Below are positions 20,527-29,615 of a stretch of 64,000 nt of DNA, one piece after another. Where the stretch lies: contig NC_090324.1 in the NCBI RefSeq assembly GCF_040869045.1, positions 56,511,346 to 56,575,345 on the forward strand, written 5' to 3'. This stretch comes from Eurosta solidaginis. Taxonomy: Eukaryota > Arthropoda > Insecta > Diptera > Tephritidae. The notes under the pieces are model-generated. The model made no database searches, was not told the DNA's origin, and saw only the letters and a list, made by a program, of their open reading frames with translations. The position numbers and the translations under genes are program-made. The first letter of the stretch is position 1, and the number at the start of each line of letters is the position of its first letter.

Positions 20527-21405
20527 ATGGAACAGTGGGTGAATGACCCTGATTGGCCCACTAACAGCATTCATATCTACACAGATGTATCTAAACTGGA
20601 TAACAGGGTCGGAGGGTGTGTCTATTCGGAACGATTGGAGATACAAAGATCGTTTCGCCTTCCGGGTCACTGTAGCGTATTTCAGGCCGAGCTTGCAGCC
20701 ATACAAGACGCTGGGGACTGCCTTAGGAAGAAGGCAGTCTCTCAGAAGCACATTTACATTTTCTTAGACAGTCAAGCAGCACTGAAAACCCTTGACTCTG
20801 TCACAGCTAATTCTGAAACTGTAGTAGGCTGTCGCAGATCACTTAACGTGATGGCTGAACAGTTTACTCTGCATCTGGTATGGGTTCCGGGATATAAGGG
20901 TATACCATGTAATGAGATGGCAGATGAGCTTGCAAGAAAGTGTACCTCCCTTCCACTTTCGCCATCCTGGAAGAGGTTGGCGCTCTCCACCTGCAAGCTC
21001 AAGATAAAGGAGGCTCTATTGATGGAAGCGGGAGCCAGATGGAAGCATCATGATAGATGCCGCACGGCAAAACTCACATGGCCGGAATGGAATGAGAAGA
21101 GATCGCGAGAGCTTCTCACCCTACGTAAGAGGGATATTTCCTTAGTTGTAAGTCTTCTTACGGGTCATGTTTGTATTGGACCGCATGCGGAAAGGATTGG
21201 CGCTCCATTTAATGATTATTGTAGAAGCTGCGGCAGCGAAGAAGAACCTGAAAGTGTGAGGCATCTCCTCTGTGAATGTCCAGCGTTCGGTAGAAGAAGG
21301 CAACGTTTTAAAGGCAAAATGTTTCTCGTAAATCTGACTGATATAGCTGAAGTCAATACACGACGCTTAGTTAGCTTCATAAACTCATCGAATTGGTTTG
21401 ATTAG
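20527..21405 (+). CDS. LOA-like LINE RNase H and C-terminal domain, open 292 codons
   Basis: RNase H removes the RNA strand of the hybrid. The frame contains IHIYTDVSKLDNRVGG (first Asp; the usual Gly after S is replaced), VFQAELAAIQDA (Glu), IYIFLDSQAALKTL (Asp) and LVWVPGYKGIPCNEMADELA (last Asp). A C-terminal zinc-like CRSCGSEEEPESVRHLLCEC follows, as in LINEs of the I/LOA/R1 groups. No stop is present until 21405; upstream stops show that it is not expressed as a full pol protein. Confidence 0.88.
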   Translation: MEQWVNDPDWPTNSIHIYTDVSKLDNRVGGCVYSERLEIQRSFRLPGHCSVFQAELAAIQDAGDCLRKKAVSQKHIYIFLDSQAALKTLDSVTANSETVVGCRRSLNVMAEQFTLHLVWVPGYKGIPCNEMADELARKCTSLPLSPSWKRLALSTCKLKIKEALLMEAGARWKHHDRCRTAKLTWPEWNEKRSRELLTLRKRDISLVVSLLTGHVCIGPHAERIGAPFNDYCRSCGSEEEPESVRHLLCECPAFGRRRQRFKGKMFLVNLTDIAEVNTRRLVSFINSSNWFD

Positions 21406-21507
21406 GAGAGTAGGTACAAATCCGTGTGGTTTCACAATGGGCCTATAAATGGCTAAGAGTGCCGCTCCAATGTGGACGGCAGCCACTTGAACCTAACCTA
21501 ACCTAAC

Positions 21508-21521
21508 CTAAGTATAAATAA
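21508..21521. repeat. 14-bp target-site duplication of the LOA-like LINE (right)
   Basis: CTAAGTATAAATAA repeats the sequence at 19343-19356 and marks the 3' boundary of the insertion. Confidence 0.8.
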
Positions 21522-21623
21522 TAGTACATGCGCCTTGTTCCTTCATAATATCTGCAAGTCTCGCCGGATACTTTCCAGTTTATAAATGCAGTTTATAACC
21601 CGCCATTTACTTAAAAATATAAT

Positions 21624-22060
21624 ATGAATAAAAGGGCGCCAGAGTTTCAGTGTACAAATGATCCAGATATGTTCTGTTTCATCTGCGGTCAATTTATCGT
21701 TAAAAGAATGCGATGTGTGTTTTCAAATCCTTTGAAAGTTACATACTCCAAGTATTTTGGAATTGAGCCTAAAAACAATCAAAAACCATGGAAACCGAAT
21801 GCTGTGTGCACCACATGTCGAGTGGAATTGATTTTGTCGGAAACCGGAACAAAAAGGTGCGTTGTAAAAATTTGGAATTTGCTCCCTTTTAATGCATAGC
21901 TGAATAATTTCTGAAACTATCTATTTAGGCGACATATGAAATTTATTACACCATTGAAGTGGAGGGAACCAACTTGCCATTCAACAGAATTTGTACTACA
22001 AAAGTAGTTGGGGTTGGAAAGTCAAGAAAAGTAACATATGCGAGCGTATCTACAATGTCA
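21624..22060 (+). pseudogene. transposase N-terminal exons of the 7.2-kb element
   Basis: The first open segment has MFCFICGQFIVKRMRCVF, YSKYFGIEPKNNQKPW and AVCTTCRVEL, a C-x2-C...C-x2-C zinc-binding start. A 72-bp intron follows (21857 GTGCGT to 21928 TATTTAG). The second exon reads RHMKFITPLKWREPTCHS and, after a one-base frameshift, CTTKVVGVGKSRKVTY. I remember this order (CYICGE..., YFG, KPW, WREP-HS) from a large family of repeat-associated proteins in arthropods, molluscs and cnidarians. The frameshift shows the gene is dead. Confidence 0.75.
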
Positions 22061-22064
22061 TTAC

Positions 22065-24050
22065 CAGAACTAAATTTAACGGAAGCTACATTGCTAGAAT
22101 TAAATTTAACTAGTTCCGGCTCCAGTCTCATTGTCAACAGCAGTATCTGATAACGCGGCATCATGTTGTACTGGATTTCAATCGGAAACTATAATGAATG
22201 CCTTTTCCTACGTATCTTTCGTTTTATTTTCTTTATTCGCTCGGAGTACTTCAACATATTTGTGCATTTTTATTTTAACCACGACTTTATTCAAATTTTA
22301 AATGTGCCATGCAACCTTTCAAAAATTTTCCACTGAACCATACGATTTCTCCAAGCCAAGCGTATCCCAGAGCAAATACCATCACCCATTTTGTCTGTGA
22401 GTTTGAAAGAGTACAGAAGTATCGGGCAATCATTTCAACAAAAAGTGTTTAATCTAAAATAAAATTTGTACCTCGAAAGAGTTATTAAAGATATAAAACA
22501 AAAGTTTTGAGTCTAATTTGTAAATTAGCATTTGTGAAGAATTCGGAAAAAAATTCTAACTTTCCTCTTAGGAAGAAGGTGCTCCGACAACCGTGGGGCT
22601 CCATCTAAAAAAAAAAAAGTTGCTCTGCGGAGAAAACGCTGACGCCCGACAAAATCATTCACAAATCGTTCAACTCTTTATTTGCGTAGAATTGGTAGGT
22701 ATGGTTTTTTTATTCCCAAAGACAGTTTTCAATACATCTATTTTGAATAAATGTATATATTTCAGAAGGCAAATTCTAGCCTCACATTCTCACAAAGATT
22801 GACCAAGGCCATGCTAAACGCAATTATAATTGTTGTTCCAATTTCCACCCATTAGCTGCCTGAATACCATCGTAATCCCGGATTGTTCACACATACATAC
22901 ACCCTGTTATAAATACTTTAAAATCGACTAGATTAAAAGAGAACACGAAAACTGATAATCATAAACAAACGAAGTGAATTTCGTTAAATTAACCATCATA
23001 CATGAAGCTATAAAGATTCAGTATCAAATTCATTCAGTTTAGTGTGTTATATAAATTTGTGTATTGAATCATAATTCCGACGTAAAAGGGAACATATATA
23101 GTCTACAGTGCATATAAAAATTTATTGAAATTTAAAGACATCAGGCTGAAACCATCATCTAAGCTGCTACGGGCTTCAGTGTTTGCGCAAACATCAAGGA
23201 ATCACACAAGGGTTAAGGTATGTAAGTACTCGCACTTCAGTTCAATTTTTTTGCACTCAAAAATATGTATATTGTCGCTTCGGTTCGATTTGTGTTTTCT
23301 TTTATATTTTTTCTAGTGTGTTTTTGCATTGGTTGTTCGGTCCAACCGACTCCCTTATGCAAGCACAACCATACGTATCATATTTACTTTGTTTATTCTT
23401 ATCAAATTTGCGTTCGATTACTTCGTGTTTTCTTTGTTTGAATCAACCGTTCGTTCGCTTCTTAAGCGCGCCTAAAAGGCTCAATTTTAATTGCTATTGA
23501 ATTTGTATTTGATATTTTTCTTATTGTTTCAAATCAATCGCGTTTCAAACGCAGGCATTTTTTTTATTTCCAACATTTGGAATGTAAGTTATTTCAAATT
23601 TCTTTGCTAAGTATATGTGGAATTCATTATTAATTTGATGTTCTATACATATAACAGTTGTGGGAATAATGAGAATCAGCTGGGGTGCTGAATTGCTCTC
23701 AATGCAACACAAACATTTTCTTTTGTAACCAAATTGAATTCATTATGAATAAAGAGTAAGATTATATTTGTTATGTGAACCACGAGTTGATTTCTAACTT
23801 TGTTGGTGGGTTGGGAGAGAATTTGTATTTCTCACATATGGTTGGGAAGGGAGTGAGAAGGAGACAACTATCATCTACGTCTCCCAAACGGTGTTCCTTT
23901 CTGCGTGTTTATGTCTTCGTGGTAATTTCGCTACATCCAACTAACCCCGTAGCCAATGCTATCCATATGTCCGATTAACCAGCTTACTATTAATAGCTGC
24001 TTTTAGTCCGAGGTGTGTTTTGCTGTAGAAAGTGCATGATTTAAATTTTT
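22065..24050 (+). other. inside the transposon: introns or unassigned
   Basis: No clear transposase codons are seen. A/T-rich sequence dominates; AAG-GTATGTAAGT at 23215-23225 is a good splice donor after a short open segment, and CTCTTAG near 22570 could be an acceptor. Small exons may be hidden here but I cannot prove them. Confidence 0.35.
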
Positions 24051-24078
24051 ATGTATGTATACAGTGTATGTGTTTCAT

Positions 24079-25480
24079 ACAAGAATCCCCCCATCCGAAG
24101 AGCTTAGACCTGGTCATACTAGCATGCACAACCTGCCGCTAGGCATAGCGAACCTCAGTGAAGGTACATTACAAAACCGAAAGAAACTTTTGTCACAAGC
24201 ACAAATCAATGATTGGATAAGGGATTTGGAATTTTCAAAGGAAAAGGCCGAACTACATGCCTCTCGTATGCAACAACTTAAATTTGCTTCAACCGATGTT
24301 AAGGTAAAATATTATAGAACTCGTCACGAACAAGTTTTCAAATAATATACAAGCAATAAATTAAGTTTAAAGGCTTTGCTCAAATTAATCAAATACGGAG
24401 AACATGATTGGAAAATATGTGCCGATCTTAAAGTCGTTGGAATGCTATGTGGTCTACAAAGTAGATACACAAAATACTGTTACTTTCTATGCGATAGCCG
24501 AGCTCGTCAAGACCACTACATCATAAAGGATTGGCCAGAACGAATCGAGTTTCAAGTTGGGGTGAACAACATAAAATACTCCCTACTTATAAAGAAAGGA
24601 AAATAATTCTACCTCCGCTCCACATCAAGCTCGGCTTTATCAAAAACTTTGTCAAGGCTTTGGAGAAAGAAGGCGAAACTTTTCATCATTTGAAGACAAT
24701 CTTTCCAGAGATTTCAGAAGCAAAAATAAAGTAAGGGATTTTTGTGGGACCGCAAATAAGGAAAATGATGACCAATAACCATTTCAAAGAACTATTGTCA
24801 CCAGTGGAGGCAGCAGCGTGGGATTCTTTTGAAAACGTCGTTACTTCTTTTTTAGGCAAACACAAAAGTCCTAACTACGAGATGATAGTGAACGACTTAA
24901 TCAAAAACTATGCGGAATTGGGTAAATAAAAAAACACATTTAAGACCGTTTTCTGAGTTAACTTTTAAACCTACCTGCGCGATTAACAAAAAATTTGTAT
25001 GAACATTCTTAAATTTACATGAGAATATATAGCCCTAAATCTGAATTCATCGTCCAGTTCCGAACAAACAAGAACGAGAAAATGTAAACAAAAAATTTGT
25101 TCTGAATTAAAAGATAAATCCAGCCTAAAAAATTATTTACTAATGTGCCACTTATGTATTTATCTAATTTACTTTATTATTTTCTTTCAGGAGTAAATAA
25201 GTCTTTAAAAATTCATTTTCTATACTCCCATTTAAATTTTTTCCCGCAAAGTCTTGGCGAGGAAAGTGACGAGCATGGCGAAAGGTTTCACCAGGAAATG
25301 AAAATGATTGAAAGTCGGTATCAAGGATTCTGGGATGTCGCTATGATGAGTGACATGAAAGCTTATTTTTTTGTCATAAAACAGAGCTTAGAGAAAAAAA
25401 ATCTGCAAAAAAATAAAAAGTTTTCGAGGTCCTTTGCTCGCAAAAATACAATTTTTCTTATATTTTTACAAAAAAAAATT
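24079..25480 (+). pseudogene. transposase main part of the 7.2-kb element
   Basis: Collinear pieces are IPPSEELRPGH, INDWIRDLEFSKEKAELHAS, DVKVKYYRTRHEQVFK, then LIKYGEHDWKICADLKVVGM, LQSRYTKYCYFLCDS, IILPPLHIKLGFIKNFVKAL, FVGPQIRKMM and KSLKIHFLYSHLNFF, GEESDEHGERFHQEM and ESRYQGFWDVAMMSDM. An intron (24923 GTAAAT to 25190 TTTCAG) separates ELG from VNKSLK. A ~100-codon block is missing after 24345, and there are stops and a frameshift. The Asp/Glu-His-rich LPPLHIKLG and SDEHGERFHQ segments are likely catalytic. The last exon runs into the right inverted repeat. Confidence 0.82.
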
Positions 25481-25788
25481 TAAAATTCCGTAATATTGTT
25501 CGTTATCTTTGAATCTGAAGGGCCTAGCAAAAAGTATTGTATACACAGTTTATAGCAAATTTTTATTATTTATTAGCTTTTAAATGCTTCAAACCGCTTT
25601 GGAATTGCTCAATTCGTTCTTGAGATATATATGATTAAGTGAACCCAATTTTTTTTTTTTTTTTGTTTGAAAAACGGTTATTCGTAAATATCTCAAAAAC
25701 GATATCATAGAATTGAAAATAACCTTGATTTTCGGAATGAATTAGAATTTCATAATGGCGTCTCTGGCATTTTGGCTGTAAACCAGTG
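25365..25788 (-). repeat. right terminal inverted repeat of the 7.2-kb transposon
   Basis: It is the inverted counterpart of 18625-19060. Its inner part overlaps the transposase C-terminus (KQSLEKKN region), so a non-coding copy of the end of the gene is present in the left repeat. Confidence 0.83.
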
Positions 25789-25952
25789 ATATTAATCCCG
25801 CAACAATCTGGCTTTAGGAGAAAGCACTCTTGCGAAGCTGCTCTAAATAATCATTGCCCGTTGGAAAAAGAGCTGAGTTGCAATAAATACATCATGGCTG
25901 TTTGCTTTGATCTCAAACGAGCGTTTGAGACAATAGATCAAAACTTGCATCA
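25789..25952 (+). pseudogene. LINE L1, part 2 (RT motif A)
   Basis: It continues part 1: LIPQQSGFRRKHSCEAALN, then KYIMAVCFDLKRAFETIDQN, the RT segment with the first catalytic Asp (FDLKRAFE). A Helentron begins at about 25953 and the LINE resumes near 27935. Confidence 0.88.
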
Positions 25953-27934
25953 AACAAGTAAGGAAGGCTAAGTTCGGGTGTAACCGAACATTACATACTC
26001 AACTGAGAGCTTTGGAGACAAAATAAGGGAAAATCACCAGGTAGGAAAATGAACCTATGGTAACCCTGGAATGTGTTTGTATGACATTGGTATCAAATGG
26101 AAGGTATTAAAGAATATTTTAAAAGTGAGTGGGCCATAGTTCTATAGGTGGACAAGGGGTGACTCTAGAATGTGTTTGTACGATACGGGTGTCAAATGAA
26201 AGGAGTGGTACTTAATTCTATAGGTGGACGCCTTTTCGAGATATCGCCATAAAGGTGGATCAGCGGTGATTGTAGAATGTGTTTGTACGAAATGGGAATC
26301 AAATGAAAGAGGTGTTAATGAGTATTTTAAAAGGGAGTTGGCCTTAGTTCTATAGGTGGACGCCTTTTCGAGACATCGCCATAAAGGTGGACCAGGGGTG
26401 ACTGTAGATTGTGTTTGTAGGATATGTGAATCAAATGAAAGGTGCTAATGAGTATTTTAAAGGGGTGGGCCTTGGTTCTATAAGTGGACGGCTTTTAGAG
26501 ATATCGCCGTAAGGTGGACCAGGGGTGATTCTAGAATTTGTTTGTACGATATGGGTATCAAATTAAAGGTATTAATGAGGGTTTTAAAAGGGAGTGGCCT
26601 TTAGTTGTATATGTGAAGGCATTTTCGAGATATCGACCAATATGTGGACCAGTGTGACCCAAAACATCATCTGTCGGGAACCGCTAATTTATTTATATAT
26701 GTAATACCACGAACAGTATTCCTGCCAAGATTCCATTGGCTTTTGATTTCGCCCTGCAGAACTTTTTCATTTTCTTCTACTTAATGTGGTAGGTGTCACA
26801 CCCATTTTACAAAGTTTTCTCTAAAGTTATATTTTGCCTCAAAGAACCAATCCAATCACCGTGTTTAATCCCTTTTTTCGTATTTAGTATAGAGTTATGG
26901 CATTTTTTTCATTTTTCGAAATTTTCGATATCGAAAAAGTGGGCGTGGTCATAGTCGGATTTCTGCCAATTTTTATACCAAGATAAAGTGAGTTCAGATA
27001 AGTACGTGAACTAAGTTCAGTAAAGATATATCGATTTTTGCTCAACTTATCACGTTAACGGCCGAGCGGAAGGACAGGCGGTCGACTGTGTATAAAAACT
27101 GGGCGTGGCTTTAATTGATTTCGCCCATTTTCATAAAAAATAGTTACCGTCATAGAACCTATACCACTACCAAATTTAACAAGGATTGGTAAATTTTTGT
27201 TCGACTTATGCCATTAAGAGTATTCTAGACAAATTAAATGAAAAAGGGCGGAGCCACGCGCATTTTGAAATTTTCTTTTATTTTTGTATTTTTTTGGACC
27301 ATATCATTACTGGAGTTGACATAATTTACTTATATACTGTAAAGATGTTCAATTTTTTGTTAAAATTTGACTTTTAAACATCCGATTTCGCTAATTTTTA
27401 TTTAGCACATAGTAATAGGGGTAACGTTCCTGCCAAATTTTATCATGATATTTTCAACGACTGCCAAATTACAGCTTGCAAAACTTTTAAATTACCTTCT
27501 TTTAAAAGTGGGCGGTGCCACTTCCATTGTCCAACATTTTACTAATTTTCGATTCTGCTTCATAAGGTCAACGCACCCACCAATTTTCATCGTTTTATCC
27601 GTCTTTGGTAATTAATTGTCGCACAATTTCCGTTTTTTGAAATTTTCGATATCGAAAAAGTGGGGTGCTTATCCGATATCGTTCATTTTAAATAGCGATC
27701 TGAGGTAAGTGCCCAGGAACTTACATACCACAAATTTCATCAAGATACCTCAACATTTACTCAAGTTGCGTGTTAACGGGCAGACGGACGGACGGACGGA
27801 CATGGCTCAATCAAAGTTTTTTTTGATGCTGATGATTTTGATATATGGAAGTCTATATCTATCTCGATTTCTTTATACCTGTACAACCAACCGTTATCCA
27901 ACACAAGTTAATATACTCTGTGTGCAAAGCACGC
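25953..27934 (-). mobile_element. Helentron/DINE-like element type 1, copy 1
   Basis: The left edge AACAAGTAAGGAAGGC is the 3' terminus on the minus strand. GTTCGGGTGTAACCGAAC at 25972-25989 is the terminal hairpin known from Helitron/Helentron ends. About four to five ~128-bp tandem units follow (26080-26640), then a ~1.2-kb unique region with TGGGCGTGG motifs, ending near ATATACTCTGTG. No protein is encoded. It interrupts LINE L1 without an obvious target duplication, as expected of rolling-circle elements. Confidence 0.82.
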
Positions 27935-29160
27935 TGGATATAAACAACTATTTAATATAGGTATAAGTAGGACTGAATTGAAATGGTTCGAAAATTTCAC
28001 AAAGAGCCGTAAACAAATAACTGTAGTTAGTTTGTCAGTATCTGAAGATAAGAACATTACGACTGGACTGCCACAAGGATCAGTATTATCGCCTATATTA
28101 TTTAATATATATATAAATGATATTTCCAATTGTATAAAGTATTGTGATATCAATCTTTTCACGGATGATACAGTAATAATGATAAGCGGTGGAAATGTGT
28201 TCGAGATGTCTGCAAAGCTACAATATGATTTGGATGAAATATATAAGTGGATGTGTTTGAACAAACTTAAACTTAATATAAGCAAAACAAAATTGATGGT
28301 CATATCGAGAAGAAATTTCGGTGTAAATGACCTTAATAACATAAATATAAACCATCAAACTATAGAAAGAGTATCAAGTATTAAAATGCAAATTTCTAAA
28401 GAGGGAGTACAAAATAATGGTATACAGAGCAATAATTGAACCTATTTTAAAGTATTGCCCTTCCATATTTTTAATAATGAATGATAGCCAAATTTATACA
28501 TATATTGCAAAAGCAACAAAGTCGAGCAATGAGATTCATTCTTCGTAAGCGCTTGACACGCCCATCAGGGACATGTTGTCGGCTCTTAACTGACTAAGTG
28601 TTAAACAACAGCACTTTTATTACACAATGATATTTGTTAAAAACATTGTAGATGGAACCCTACCAGAATACTTAGGAGTCAATATAAAGTATGACAATGA
28701 TATACACAACATAAACACTCGTAGAAGAAATGATTTTAAATTACCTGCGTTCAGATGGAAGTGAGATAAATCTAATTTTTAAAACAAAGGGCTAAAATGT
28801 TTTAATGAATTACCTAATAACATTAAGCAATGCAATAGCATAACTAAGTTTAAAAGAAATTTGTTTGAATATTGTAAAACTATTTTTATCTCTTAGATTA
28901 TAGAAAAGTGTTTATCGCATATTTATAAATATTTTTTTTCTCTCTCTCTATATTTATAAATATTTTTTTCCCTCTTTATTTATGTTTTACTTTTATTTCC
29001 GTTTACTTTTAAAACCTATTACGAATGAATGAAAGCATATGCTTTATCCCTTGAGTTCCTATAAGCTTAAGTTACTTGTAATTAGGTTTAAGCCTACTTT
29101 GTAAGAAATTTTTTTTGATCTAGACGCAATAAAGGCGTAATAAATAAATAAATAAATAAT
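27935..29160 (+). pseudogene. LINE L1, part 3 (rest of RT and 3' end)
   Basis: KQLFNIGISRTELKWFENF resumes the RT; TTGLPQGSVLSPILFNIYIN follows, and INLFTDDTVIMISGG is the catalytic box, with TDDT where YADD is usual. After 28440 frames are broken but PEYLGVNIKY and FNELPNNIKQCNSITKFKRN mark the typical C-terminus. The 3' end is TAAATAAATAAATAAAT at 29134-29158. It is an old Jockey/CR1-type LINE; its three pieces are collinear. Confidence 0.86.
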
Positions 29161-29615
29161 TTACGCAGCCGGATTAGGAGTTTTCAAGTGGGTCAAATAG
29201 AAACGCGGTCTCGCCACATCACAATTTATACCAAGGTAAATTAATTGTACCCACTTAACAAATAATAAATAAATTATTATACAATACTAATATTGAAATT
29301 ATTTATGTTTTCTTCACTTCAATTATATTGGACCTCCGCGCACCGAGCGTACTGCGAGGCCAACATTTCGTCCTTCAGCCTTAACATTTGGTCCATCCCA
29401 CCAAGTTACAAGCGACCTACAAATATACGGTCCACTCACTATAATTTTGGCACATTATACAATATCGTAAATTCAACAGTAAGACCTTCGAGATTGAGCA
29501 GCATTTGAAATAAAAACAAAATCATCTTTGCAAACCAACTACCAACACAGATAGCCGCAACAACAAACAAGGTACGTGGTTGTAATTTACAGCGCATATT
29601 TTTTTAAGTGACTAT
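29161..29615 (+). pseudogene. BEL/Pao LTR end and leader (relic B1)
   Basis: CCTTAACA followed by TTTGGTCCATCCCACC at 29387 mirrors GCCGAACA/TTTGGTCCTATCTCACC of the BEL element at 58312, the boundary of a BEL LTR with its primer site. Left of it lies putative LTR sequence, right of it a leader. Similarity stops at the Helentron at 29616; BEL RT-RNase H sequence appears on the other side at 35490. Confidence 0.5.

Larger units (their letters stand above)
19357..21507 (+). mobile_element. LOA-like LINE, 5'-truncated, inside the DNA transposon
   Basis: The insertion starts within the RT, shows a target duplication on both sides and ends with a short ACCTAACCTAACCTAACCTA tail, as known for LOA-type fly LINEs. 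RT and RNase H domains follow in order. The RNase H frame is fully open for 292 codons, so this copy is younger than the transposase around it. It is in the same strand as its host element. Confidence 0.85.
18625..25788 (+). mobile_element. 7164-bp DNA transposon with ~400-bp terminal inverted repeats
   Basis: The element starts CACTGG at 18625 and ends CCAGTG at 25788, flanked by ATA at 18622-18624 and 25789-25791. Removing it and one ATA rejoins the LINE codons N-Q-I-L-I-P-Q-Q. The inverted repeats extend to about 19060 and 25365 and share stretches such as CCGAAAATCAAGGTTATTTT, TTGGGTTCACTTAA, TATATATCTCAAGAACGAAT, TTTTTGCTAGGCCCT and TTCAAAGATAACGAACAAT. It holds a degenerate intron-containing transposase and a nested LOA-like LINE. 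CACTG ends and a 3-bp duplication suggest the CMC (CACTA/Mirage/Chapaev) group; that placement is an inference. Confidence 0.88.

Noticed and set aside
21489..21510. CCTAA repeats resembling telomeric DNA
   Set aside because: They form the short 3' tail of the LOA-like LINE, with a target duplication directly after; flies lack such telomere repeats and the run is only about 20 bp.
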